From Nevskia sp. (GTDB lineage Bacteria; Pseudomonadota; Gammaproteobacteria; Nevskiales; Nevskiaceae), in NCBI GenBank assembly GCA_030694365.1, contig JAUXYM010000004.1, positions 16,683 to 80,682 of the forward strand: DNA of 64,000 nucleotides, written 5' to 3'. Positions 34,571 to 44,973 of the stretch are shown in pieces; the first letter of the stretch is position 1; the number at the start of each line of letters is the position of its first letter. The position numbers were made by a program, and so were the translations under genes. The notes beneath the pieces were generated by a model. It was not told the origin of the DNA. It worked only from the letters and a program-made list of their open reading frames with translations, and ran no database searches.

Positions 34571-35323
34571 GTGGCGAAAGTCAAACCTCCAGCAAAACCC
34601 GAAGCAGCGAAACCTGCGGCTGTGAAAACCAGGCCCCAGGGCCAGCAGAAGGCTGTGCGCGACAAGCGGCAAACCGCGCTGGCGACGGCGGCCGAGCCGG
34701 AAGCGCGGGGCGCGCGCGGCACGGCAAGGCGCGATGCGATGCTCGCCGCCGCACGCGACGTGTTCCTGGAGTCGGGCTATGAAGGTGCCAGCATCGAGGA
34801 AGTCATGCGCCGGGTCGGCGGCTCGAAAGCCAGCTTGTACCGCTACTTCGGCAACAAGGAAGGCCTGTTCGGCGACATCATCGCGGCCCGCTGCGACGAA
34901 TTCATGCAGGGCTTCAAGGTGCCTGCGCAGGCCGATGACGACATCGAAGCCACGCTGACCTCGCTGGCGCAGCGCTTCGTCACCGTGTTTCTCGATCCCG
35001 AACGGCGCGAGCTGTTCCGCATCATGATCGCCGAGATGCCGCGCTTCCCGGCACTCGCGCAGCGCTTCTACGAGAGCGGCCCGGCGCGCGCGCACAAGCT
35101 GCTTGGCGATTACTTCCGCCGCCAGCAAGAGGCCGGCCGCCTGGTCTGCCCGGACCCGGAATTCACCGCCGTGCAGTTCATCGAGATGGTCAAGGCCAAC
35201 CCCCAGCATCGCGCCCTGCTCGGCTTCGATCCGTTCCTGCCCGGCCGCAGCGCCGCCCAGCACATCGCCGGCGTGGTCAGCCTGTTCCTGCATGGCTGCG
35301 CGCGACGCCCTGACTCCCTGTGA
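34571..35323 (+). CDS. TetR/AcrR-family transcriptional regulator of the efflux locus
   Basis: 250 residues from GTG 34571. A Lys/Pro/Ala-rich N-terminal extension of about 50 residues precedes the helix-turn-helix domain RRDAMLAAARDVFLESGYEGASIEEVMRRVGGSKASLYRYFGNKEGLF, a classic TetR signature. The C-terminal ligand domain resembles AcrR-type regulators (RELFRIMIAEMPRFPALAQRFYESG). It is divergent from emrAB and directly upstream of the tolC-like gene, so it probably represses both until a pump substrate binds. Confidence 0.9.
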   Translation: MAKVKPPAKPEAAKPAAVKTRPQGQQKAVRDKRQTALATAAEPEARGARGTARRDAMLAAARDVFLESGYEGASIEEVMRRVGGSKASLYRYFGNKEGLFGDIIAARCDEFMQGFKVPAQADDDIEATLTSLAQRFVTVFLDPERRELFRIMIAEMPRFPALAQRFYESGPARAHKLLGDYFRRQQEAGRLVCPDPEFTAVQFIEMVKANPQHRALLGFDPFLPGRSAAQHIAGVVSLFLHGCARRPDSL

Positions 35324-35334
35324 AGAGCCTAAAG

Positions 35335-36615
35335 ATGAACCGCAGCCTCCCCCGCAGCCGCGTCGTGATTGCCGTTTCCCTGTCGTTCGCGGCAGCGCAA
35401 GCCGGCGCCACCAGCCTGCACGAAGCCGCCGAACGCGCGCTCCAGCAGGATCCTCGTCTTGCCGCTGCCCACCTGTCGGCAAGCGGCAGCGCGGCAGAAG
35501 TCGAAGCCGCGCGCGCCGGTTATTTGCCGAGCGTCAATGCCACTGTCATCGGCGGCCGCTCGCGGCTCTATACCGACGCCCAGTTCCCGCAGGCCGGTGC
35601 CCGCCAGCCGCTGAGCTGGGGCCTGGTCGCCAGCCAGCCGCTGTACAGCGGCGGCCTGGTCGCCGCTCAGGTCGACGCGGCGCGGTCCCGACACGAAGGT
35701 GCCGAGCAAAACGAGGCCGCGACTGTCCAGCAACTGCTGTTCGCCGCCGCCGGCGCCTGGCTCGATGTGAAGCGCGACCGCGCCGTGATCGGCCTCAACG
35801 AAACCAATGTCCAGCGCCTTCAAAAGGCGCTGGACGACAGCCGCAAACGCCTCGATGCCGGCGAAGCGACCAAGGCCGACGTCGCCCAGGCCGAAGCGCG
35901 GCTGGCCGAAGCCTGCGCCAGCTTGCATCGGGCCCGCGCTACCGAAGCGGTGAACGCCGCCGCTTACGAGCGCGTGGTCGGTGTGCCGCCGGATCAATTG
36001 CCCGGCGACTGGCCGAAGCCGCTGGTGCCGGCGACGCTCGCCGAAGCGCTGGCGGTGTCAGCCGATACGCCGGCGGTGCGCGCCGCCGATGCCGAGGATC
36101 GCGCCGCCAAGTCGCGGATCAGCGCCGAACGGGCCGGCCATCTGCCGCGCTTGTCGATCGAAGCGGAAGCCAATGACGCCGACGATTCCACCTTCACCTA
36201 CGACCGCCAGACCTACTGGTCGGTGCAGTTGAAAGCGACCCTGCCGATCTACGCCGGAGGTGCGGTGGCCTCGCGGGTCTCGGCCGCGAAAGCCGAAGCC
36301 TCGGCCGCCGAAGCCCGCGCTGCCGACAGCCGTCGTGCCTCGAATGAGGCGATCGCCCAGGCCTGGGCGATGTACCAGTCCTCGGCGCAGGTGATCGCCG
36401 CCTACGAAGCTGCGGTGAAGGCCAGCGAACTGGCGCTGGACAGCGTCCAGCGCGAGCAGGCCGTCGGCACTCGCACCACGCTCGATCTGCTCGATGCCCA
36501 GCGCGAGCTGCTGACCGCCACCGTCAACCTCGCCGCCAGCCAGCACGATCGCTCGCTGGCCGCGCTGCAGTTGCTCGGGGCTACCGGCCGGCTGACGCTG
36601 GCGGCGATTCCCTAG
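35335..36615 (+). CDS. TolC-family outer-membrane efflux channel
   Basis: 426 residues. A signal peptide (RSRVVIAVSLSFAAAQAGA) precedes two repeats of the TolC-type coiled coil: SLHEAAERALQQDPRLAAAHL near 30 opens the first, and TLAEALAVSADTPAVRAADAEDRAAK near 225 the second. LVASQPLYSGGLVAAQVDAAR (near 100) and LKATLPIYAGGAVASRV (near 300) are the conserved outer-membrane strand motifs. A GTG at 35320 overlaps the tetR stop but ATG 35335 starts the signal peptide. It completes the EmrAB-TolC-like system. Confidence 0.9.
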   Translation: MNRSLPRSRVVIAVSLSFAAAQAGATSLHEAAERALQQDPRLAAAHLSASGSAAEVEAARAGYLPSVNATVIGGRSRLYTDAQFPQAGARQPLSWGLVASQPLYSGGLVAAQVDAARSRHEGAEQNEAATVQQLLFAAAGAWLDVKRDRAVIGLNETNVQRLQKALDDSRKRLDAGEATKADVAQAEARLAEACASLHRARATEAVNAAAYERVVGVPPDQLPGDWPKPLVPATLAEALAVSADTPAVRAADAEDRAAKSRISAERAGHLPRLSIEAEANDADDSTFTYDRQTYWSVQLKATLPIYAGGAVASRVSAAKAEASAAEARAADSRRASNEAIAQAWAMYQSSAQVIAAYEAAVKASELALDSVQREQAVGTRTTLDLLDAQRELLTATVNLAASQHDRSLAALQLLGATGRLTLAAIP

Positions 36616-36629
36616 GGTCTGAAACGAAA

Positions 36630-36655
36630 ACGGGTGGCCAGCGCTGGCCACCCGT
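36630..36655 (-). terminator. 26-bp perfect palindrome, terminator of the curA-like gene
   Basis: ACGGGTGGCC...GGCCACCCGT is perfectly palindromic. Read on the minus strand it is followed by TTTTCGTTT, giving an intrinsic terminator for the gene ending at 36678. It lies between convergent genes and may also halt the tolC transcript. Confidence 0.75.
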
Positions 36656-36677
36656 CAGGTCAAGCCGAAACGGCAGC

Positions 36678-37706
36678 TCAGGCGACCTTGACCACCAGCT
36701 TGCCGAAGTTCTTGCCGGCCAGCAGGCCGGTCAGCGCGGCAGGTGCGCCTTCGAGATCGTCGATCAGGTCCTCGCGCACCTTCACCGAACCATCGGCGAG
36801 GCGCTTGCCCATCTCGACCAGGAAGTTGCCGTAATGGGCGGCGTACTGATCGAAAATGATGAAACCCTTCAGCTCGAGGCGCTTGACCAGCACCGCGAAC
36901 ATGGTGCCCGGCAGGCGATCGGCACCGCCAAAACCTTCGCCGTTGTAGTGGGCGATCAGGCCGCAGACCGGCACCCGGGCATTGACGTTGAACAGCGGCA
37001 TGACGGCGTCCCAGACGGTGCCGCCGACGTTCTCGAAATAGACGTCGATGCCGTTCGGACAGGCGGCGGCCAGCTGCGCGGCGAAGTCCGGCGCGCTGTG
37101 GTCGACGCAGGCATCGAAGCCGAGTTCCTTGACCGCGTAATCGCACTTGGCGCGGCCGCCGGCAATGCCGACCACGCGGCAGCCAGCCGCCTTGGCCAAC
37201 TGGCCGGAAATCTGGCCGACGGCACCGGTGGCACCGGCAGTGACGAAGGTTTCGCCGGCCACCGGCTTGCCGATGTTGATCAGGCCATGCCAGGCAGTGA
37301 AGCCGGGCATGCCGAGCACGCCGAGGTAGTAGCTGGGATGAGCCGCGCCGTTCGGCAGCTTCAGGATCACATCGCTGCCATCGGTGATCGCGTAGTCCTG
37401 CCAGCCAGCGTAGCTGTGCACGACATCACCGACCGCGTAGCCCGACAGCTGCGAGGCCTCGACCACCGACACCGTGCCGCCGCACATGACCTCGTTCAAG
37501 GCCACCGGATCGGCATACGAAGGGCCATCGTTCAGACGGCCGCGCATGTAGGGATCGAGCGACAGCCACAGGGTGCGCAGCAGCATCTGGCCCGGGCCGG
37601 GCGAAGGCACAGCGGCGGTTTCGAGGCGGAAGGTCGAGGCATCCGGCGCGCCGGGCGGGCGCTGGGCCAACACCAGGCGGCGATTGCTGGTCACGGATTG
37701 CGACAT
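36678..37706 (-). CDS. Medium-chain NADP-dependent oxidoreductase (CurA/LTB4DH-like)
   Basis: 342 residues. The MDR-superfamily alkenal/one reductases reduce activated double bonds with NADPH. Features are the opening NRRLVLAQRPPGAPD, LSLDPYMRGRL near 50, GMPGFTAWHGL near 130, the nucleotide-binding VTAGATGAVGQISGQLAKAAGCRVVG near 155-180 and FENVGG near 228. No zinc-binding residues of alcohol dehydrogenases are seen, as expected. It is preceded by a palindromic terminator on its 3' side and stands alone. Confidence 0.88.
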   Translation of the reverse strand: MSQSVTSNRRLVLAQRPPGAPDASTFRLETAAVPSPGPGQMLLRTLWLSLDPYMRGRLNDGPSYADPVALNEVMCGGTVSVVEASQLSGYAVGDVVHSYAGWQDYAITDGSDVILKLPNGAAHPSYYLGVLGMPGFTAWHGLINIGKPVAGETFVTAGATGAVGQISGQLAKAAGCRVVGIAGGRAKCDYAVKELGFDACVDHSAPDFAAQLAAACPNGIDVYFENVGGTVWDAVMPLFNVNARVPVCGLIAHYNGEGFGGADRLPGTMFAVLVKRLELKGFIIFDQYAAHYGNFLVEMGKRLADGSVKVREDLIDDLEGAPAALTGLLAGKNFGKLVVKVA

Positions 37707-37765
37707 CGAAAACTCCTCGGATTTCGTTCAGGGACGTGCAGTAGACAACAGCCGGGTGGCAAACG

Positions 37766-40231
<2,466 letters not shown>

Positions 40232-40283
40232 CAGGTTAAACCATTGGATCAAGTTTGCTGATCTGCGTCTCTGTCTAATTGAT

Positions 40284-40512
40284 TATTGATTCGGTCACGA
40301 AATAGTGGAATAAAGTGATACGTCTGAATTTGACGTCCGATCTTCCCAGCGAGACCGACACGTGGCGGAATCAATAATAAAATCAATGTGTTTTTTGTTA
40401 TTGAGGCGGCCGGCGCGGTCTAAAACCCTGAGTCACTTCCTGCCACCGTCGGCCTGCTTGTTCAACATTTTGAGGGCCGCCTCAATATTGATTCGGTCAC
40501 GAAATAGTGGAA
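40284..40512. repeat. 27-bp direct repeats with a 13-bp inverted repeat between
   Basis: Identical copies beginning TATTGATTCGGTCACG lie at 40284-40310 and 40486-40512, 202 bp apart. Between them, TATTGAGGCGGCC (40399-40411) and its complement (40475-40487) form a 13-bp perfect inverted repeat whose right arm overlaps the second direct copy. The layout could be relics of an insertion, recombination sites or activator sites. I do not recognise the sequence as a known insertion-sequence end. Confidence 0.75.
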
Positions 40513-41080
40513 CGAGGTGCTGCGCCGAAATTTGAGACTGAAGTTCTTCCAAGAGGGCAGACGCATCGTCAACAAGCCAGCCACGTCAAGAAGACATCAA
40601 ACGCTTTCCAATCAATGGCCTGAGAACCTGTTCGCACCACCTTGGCGGCACACTCGGCCACTGGCACGCTCGATACAGTCACCTAGTCATAACGTCAGGC
40701 CAAGACCTGATCATCGGCACCGCTGAAAGCGGGCTGTCGCGAAACTGGAGAGAAAGATGACCGTCGTTTCCCCTTTGCCGAGCAGCCCGCCGAGCCCACA
40801 GATGCTAGGTGTTTGCCCCTGCCAACTGATACCGCGTGGGTATCGCAAGAGACGGCGGCGTAACGAACGAGATAGCAATGAGGCGTCGCCTCGGCCTCAG
40901 CGCGGATCGGAAGCACGCCTGGATCGGCAAACGCAGGGCAGCCCGGGAAAAACACGAACCACGGCATTCGGGGGCAGATCGACGGTTCAGGCCAGGCCAA
41001 AGCCTTGATTTCAAAAGGCTCAGGGCCTTGCAGCCCTCGGCCTGTCGCCGGTCGAAGCTCGACTGCGGCGATCAATTATT

Positions 41081-41096
41081 TTGACGGTTCCGTCAA
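41081..41096. promoter_or_regulatory. Palindrome upstream of the small-RNA promoter
   Basis: TTGACGGTTCCGTCAA has perfect 7-bp arms and lies 60 bp upstream of the -35 box at 41157, a position suitable for an activator. The binding protein is unknown. Confidence 0.4.
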
Positions 41097-41156
41097 ATAT
41101 TTTGTGCGTCTGCGACAAGCGGCTGATTTTCAACGATAAATGGTCGGCCACATTTC

Positions 41157-41185
41157 TTGACCTCGACATCGACCGTGTTTATACT
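41157..41185 (+). promoter_or_regulatory. Sigma70-type promoter of the predicted small RNA
   Basis: TTGACC (41157-41162) and TATACT (41180-41185) are separated by exactly 17 bp; each hexamer matches consensus at five of six positions. This is the best-looking promoter in the window, yet no protein gene follows. Expected transcription start 41191-41193. Confidence 0.7.
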
Positions 41186-41190
41186 GCACC

Positions 41191-41310
41191 GCAACAACAG
41201 TCATTCACCGCAGTGCAAAAGTAGAAAAACTCGATTGCACTGCGGATGTCTCCTCCAGAAAGGCTTCGGCCTTTCTCGCACCTTGCCCCCTGATTCAGGG
41301 GGTTTTTTTT
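41191..41310 (+). ncRNA. Predicted small RNA with anti-Shine-Dalgarno segment
   Basis: About 120 nt from the predicted start to the terminator T-run. Stem 1 pairs CCGCAGTGCAA (41208-41218) with its perfect complement (41235-41245). A single-stranded ATGTCTCCTCCA (41246-41257) follows and contains CUCCUCC, complementary to ribosome-binding sites. Stem 2 is GAAAGGC-TTCG-GCCTTTC (41258-41275), an exceptionally stable UUCG hairpin. Stem 3 is the terminator. The exposed CUCCUCC between stable stems is the design of sRNAs that block translation starts. A 15-codon ORF could start at 41246 but lacks a good ribosome site. No family match is known to me. Confidence 0.6.
41286..41310 (+). terminator. 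Intrinsic terminator of the small RNA
   Basis: CCCCCTG (41286-41292) pairs with CAGGGGG (41296-41302) around a three-base loop and is followed directly by eight T residues (41303-41310), a textbook rho-independent terminator. Confidence 0.9.
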
Positions 41311-41830
41311 GGGCGTCGATATTTCTTGTATTTATTATCGAGCGCTGCCGGAGTCTGCCGCATTCAATTTTCAGATTCAAGCCCCAAAATGCCGTTCGTC
41401 GCCTGAATTCCTCGGTTCCTGGAATGAGCCTCGGTCAAGGCTGGCGATTTGCGCGTGGATAACTGCTCTTGGTCGCGTCTGGCGATGAGCTTTCTTGCAG
41501 GCCGATGAGCGCACCGCCATTCCGCGCCACAAGCTGTGCCGACGCGCACCGCCGGCCGCCAAACTGCGCGCGACGCCCCGGGAAATCTCATGGAATCCTG
41601 GCGAAAATCGGCTTTTGCCGCGCATGGGATTGCACCTATAACTTGATCAGGCTTGGCACCATAAACGGAACAGGATGACTATCGCCCAAGAGGCCCGATG
41701 ACCAACGATCGGGAACACGTAATTCACCAGATAATTCGAGCTGGCGATTCACTTGCTGCACTTGGCGACTGTGGTTCGGGGACAGGTACATGTCCTGCAC
41801 GATGATCGTCGGGCCGTCTGGCCAGTCGAC

Positions 41831-42451
41831 TCAGGGAATCAGCCAGTCCGCCGCCAGGCGGACACCATCATCGCCGTAGCGGAACTGCGCGCGGCGATGG
41901 CCGGCGTGATGCAGGTACAGCGCTTCGAGCCGGGTGATCTGCGTTTCCAGCGCCACGAAGTTGGCCGCGCCGCGCTCGCTGAAGGCTGGCGTCCAGCGCT
42001 CGTCGTCGAGTTCCGGCGGCAGGCCACCGGTGGCGATCGGGCTGATCGAACTCGGTGGCGCGATGGCGTGGTAGATGCGCCGGCTGTTCAGCGCGGTCGA
42101 TTCCCAGCGGGCGCGGGCGACGTCGTCATCGTGATGGACTTTTGCCCGGCCCCAGGCGCGGAACTGAAGGCGCAAGGCTTCGTCGTACAAGGTCCAGGCG
42201 ATGCGGTTGTCGACGGCCAGCTCGGCAATTTTCGGCGAGCGGATATCGCTGTGGCACCAGATGCGCCGGCGGGCGCCATCGGCAGATCTGAGGATCACCG
42301 TCCGCAGGTTCGGGCCGTCATCACCGATGGTGCCCAAAGAGCCGGCATGGAACGGTGCCCTGAACGAGCCGCCGCCGGCTTCGAGCAAGGCCCAGGCTTC
42401 GGCCTCGATGGCATCGAGACTGCCCGGAGGCAGGCGCGCTTCGCCGCTCAC
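41831..42451 (-). CDS. Pyridoxamine 5'-phosphate oxidase-like FMN-binding protein
   Basis: 206 residues from GTG 42451, which overlaps the ybbP-like stop (GTGA), indicating translational coupling. A split-barrel flavin domain is seen in GTIGDDGPNLRTVILRSADGARRRIWCHSDIRSPKIAELAVDNRIAWTLYD, the pattern of the PNPOx-like (Alr4036-type) family. The C-terminal ITRLEALYLHHAGHRRAQFRYGDDG resembles the terminal WLAP-containing end of true PNPOx (here ending ADWLIP). True PdxH or another flavoprotein cannot be separated by eye. It is the last gene of the ybbA-ybbP transcript. Confidence 0.75.
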   Translation of the reverse strand: MSGEARLPPGSLDAIEAEAWALLEAGGGSFRAPFHAGSLGTIGDDGPNLRTVILRSADGARRRIWCHSDIRSPKIAELAVDNRIAWTLYDEALRLQFRAWGRAKVHHDDDVARARWESTALNSRRIYHAIAPPSSISPIATGGLPPELDDERWTPAFSERGAANFVALETQITRLEALYLHHAGHRRAQFRYGDDGVRLAADWLIP

Positions 42452-44973
42452 CCATTGCCCCCGGCAAGCACGCTGCGCGGCGAGGTCTGCAGCACCTTGC
42501 GCAGGCTCAGGTATCCAGCGGCGGCGACGATCAACGCACCGGCGACAGTACCCGCCAGCCACAGCAGCGGCCGCGGGCCGTACGGCAGTTCGAGCACTCG
42601 CGCCGCCAGCACCCAGGCCAGCGCCTGTGCGGCGAACGCGGCGACTGCACCGGCCAGACCGCCGAGCACCAGGTATTCGGCGATCAAGCCCTGGCGGATG
42701 GTCCGCGCGGAGGCACCGAGCGCACGCAGCACGCCGGTTTCGCGAACCCGGTCAGCGCGCGAGCCTTCGATCACCGCGAGCATCACGATCAGCCCGGCGA
42801 GCAGGGTGAACAGGAAGATGAATTCCAGCGCGCCGACGATGCGATCGACGATGGTCCGCACCTGATTCAGCGCGGCGTCGAGATCGAGGGCGGTGACGTT
42901 CGGGAATTCGCGGATCAAGTCTCGAAGCAAAGCTCGCTGGTCACGCGGCAGATAGAAGCTGGCGATCCACTGCAGTGGCGGATTCAGGCCCTCGGCATCG
43001 AGCACGCCGGGCGGCGTGACCAGGAAGAAGTTCGGCTTGAAGCTGTCCCACTTGATCTTGCGCACCGCGCGCACTTCCAGGGTCAACGGCGTGCCGGCGA
43101 AGTCGATGGTGATGCTGTCGCCGAGCTTCAGCTTCAGGCGTTCGACGGCGTAGTCATCGACCGCCAGCCAGGGGTGGCCAGCGGCTTCCTCGCCCCAGGG
43201 CTGGCCGTCGATGAACTCGCTGTCCTCGCCGAAGTGGTTGGTCCAGCTCAGGTTGAACTCGCGGTTGATCCAGCGGCGGGTTTCCGGGTCGTCGAAGCTG
43301 TCGGCGGTCACCTCCTGGCCGCGCACCGCTTGCAGGCGGCCGCGGACCATCGGCACCGGATCGAGCGTGGCCACGCCGCGCGTCTTGAAGAAGGCCTGCA
43401 GCGGCTCGCGCTGCTCGGGCAGGATGCCGATCAGGAACTGGTTCGGCGTTGTGGGCGGCAGCTTGTTCTTCCAGGTGGCGAGCAGGTCTTCGCGGACCAC
43501 GGTGACCAGCAGCAGCGCCATCAGTGCAACGCCGAGCGCGACGATCTGGGCGACCGCCGCACCCTTGCGTCGAGCAATGTTGCCAAGACCGAAACGCCAG
43601 GCGATGCCGCCACGCGAACGGATACCGGCCAGACCGCGTACCAGGATCCAGGCGAACAGTGCGAGCATGCCGGCCGTGGCCAGCGCGCCACCAAGCACGA
43701 ACCCGGCGAGCTTCAGACTGCCAGCCTGCAGCCAGAGCAGCGCGGCAATCGCGATGATCGCTGCAGCGAGTCCCCAAGCCGATCCTCGCTCAGGATCAAC
43801 CGCGCGCTGGAACACCCGCACCGGCGCGGTGTTCACCGAGGCCAGCACCGGCGGCAACGCGAAGCCGGCGAGCATCAGCAGCACCAGGCCGAGCACCGCC
43901 GGCAGCGGCAGCCAGCCGGGTGCCGGCAGCGCGATGTTCAGCACCGGTGCCGCAAGATTGGCGAGCACCGCCTGTCCGGCAATGCCGATCGCGGCACCGA
44001 CGCCACCGGCCAGCAAGCCGAGCAGCAGGATCTGCAGCACCAGCACCCGGCGAATGAAGCCGCGACGCGCGCCGAGCACTTTCAGCAGGGCCACTTCGTC
44101 ACGCAGCTTGACGCTGTGCTGGCGCGCCGACAGCGCCACCGCCGCTGCCGCGAGCAGGATGGTCGCCAGCACCGCGATGTTCAGGAAGCTGCGGGCGCGG
44201 TTCATCGAATTGCTGATTTCCGGGCGGCCATTTTCCGGCGTCGTGAACTTGAACTTGTCCGGCAGCTTCAGCGCCTCGGCGGCCGCGAGTTGGTCACGCG
44301 TGCCGCCCAGCTGATAGCTGAGCTGCAGGCGGCTGCCGGGACCGCCGAGCGCCGTGGCGGCAAGATCACCGGCGTTGATGATCAGCGACGGTGCCAGTTC
44401 GGCGAAAGCACCGCTGCGGCCCGGTTCCCCGGCAACGATGCGGCTGACCCGCAGCGTGCTGCTGCCGACCTGCAGCCCGGCATCGAGGCTTAAGGAAAGC
44501 ACGGTCCACAGCCGCTGGTCGACCCAGACTTCGCCCGATGCCGGTTGCGGCGGTGCGACTTCGGTGGCGCCATACGGCTCGCGGGCCAGCAGCAGCGCGC
44601 AGCGCAAGGGATAACCGGCTTCGACGGCCTTGATCGTCGCCAACTGGGTTTCCTCGCCATCGATCCGGGCGACGACACTCGGGAAGGTGGTAACGGTGAC
44701 GATCTTCAGGCCCAGCGCGCGCAGCTCCGCGAGCGTGGCTTCGGGCAGCGGATCGCGGCCGCTGATGATCGCGTCGGCGCCAAGCTGTTCGCCGGCGCCG
44801 GATTCCAGCGCCAGCCGCACCCGATCGGTGAACAGGCCGACGGCGATCGCCGCGGCGGCGGCAACAGCGAGCGCCAGCACCAGCACGCGCAGTTCGCCGC
44901 TGGTCCAGCCGCGTCGCAAGCGCAGCCAGGCGAAGCGAATGGCGCTGGCGGGCACGGCGGCGAAATCAGACAT
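42448..44973 (-). CDS. YbbP-like FtsX-family ABC transporter permease
   Basis: 841 residues. An N-terminal membrane helix (LRVLVLALAVAAAAAIAVGLF) and a large periplasmic part precede a first FtsX block near residues 250-400 (ILLAAAAVALSARQHSVKLRDEVALLKVLGARRGFIRRVLVLQILLLG), with a second FtsX block at the C-terminus (VIEGSRADRVRETGVLRALGASARTIRQGLIAEYLVLGGLAGAV). This is the YbbP/LolE-like duplicated permease. Partner ATPase overlaps by 8 bp upstream. In E. coli ybbA-ybbP adjoins tesA, exactly as here. The substrate is unknown; lipid or lipoprotein handling is suspected. Confidence 0.9.
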   Translation of the reverse strand: MSDFAAVPASAIRFAWLRLRRGWTSGELRVLVLALAVAAAAAIAVGLFTDRVRLALESGAGEQLGADAIISGRDPLPEATLAELRALGLKIVTVTTFPSVVARIDGEETQLATIKAVEAGYPLRCALLLAREPYGATEVAPPQPASGEVWVDQRLWTVLSLSLDAGLQVGSSTLRVSRIVAGEPGRSGAFAELAPSLIINAGDLAATALGGPGSRLQLSYQLGGTRDQLAAAEALKLPDKFKFTTPENGRPEISNSMNRARSFLNIAVLATILLAAAAVALSARQHSVKLRDEVALLKVLGARRGFIRRVLVLQILLLGLLAGGVGAAIGIAGQAVLANLAAPVLNIALPAPGWLPLPAVLGLVLLMLAGFALPPVLASVNTAPVRVFQRAVDPERGSAWGLAAAIIAIAALLWLQAGSLKLAGFVLGGALATAGMLALFAWILVRGLAGIRSRGGIAWRFGLGNIARRKGAAVAQIVALGVALMALLLVTVVREDLLATWKNKLPPTTPNQFLIGILPEQREPLQAFFKTRGVATLDPVPMVRGRLQAVRGQEVTADSFDDPETRRWINREFNLSWTNHFGEDSEFIDGQPWGEEAAGHPWLAVDDYAVERLKLKLGDSITIDFAGTPLTLEVRAVRKIKWDSFKPNFFLVTPPGVLDAEGLNPPLQWIASFYLPRDQRALLRDLIREFPNVTALDLDAALNQVRTIVDRIVGALEFIFLFTLLAGLIVMLAVIEGSRADRVRETGVLRALGASARTIRQGLIAEYLVLGGLAGAVAAFAAQALAWVLAARVLELPYGPRPLLWLAGTVAGALIVAAAGYLSLRKVLQTSPRSVLAGGNG

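Larger units (their letters stand above)
40253..41830. other. 1.6-kb island without a convincing protein gene
   Basis: All three forward and three reverse frames were read. Only short, compositionally odd frames occur (for example 40757-41008 plus, 40695-41075 minus) and none resembles a known family. The stretch holds direct and inverted repeats (40284-40512), a TTGACGG/CCGTCAA palindrome (41081-41096), the predicted small-RNA gene (41157-41310) and a second promoter-like pair (41615-41642) before two micro-ORFs. It is AT-richer than its neighbours. Confidence 0.6.

Noticed and set aside
40660..40685. TGGCAC resembling a sigma54 -24 element
   Set aside because: The -12 TTGC element is absent at the required spacing, and no sigma54-dependent gene follows.
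40757..41008. 83-codon plus-strand frame with a GGAGAG ribosome-site-like sequence
   Set aside because: The protein is low in complexity (Arg/Pro-rich) with no recognisable fold, and its codon use does not resemble that of neighbouring genes. Kept only as part of the gene-free island.
40695..41075. 126-codon minus-strand frame
   Set aside because: No family resemblance, no ribosome site, and it overlaps the frame at 40757-41008. Probably chance in GC-moderate DNA.
41246..41293. 15-codon ORF within the predicted small RNA
   Set aside because: No ribosome site and the stop lies inside the terminator stem; an unlikely leader peptide because no biosynthetic gene follows.
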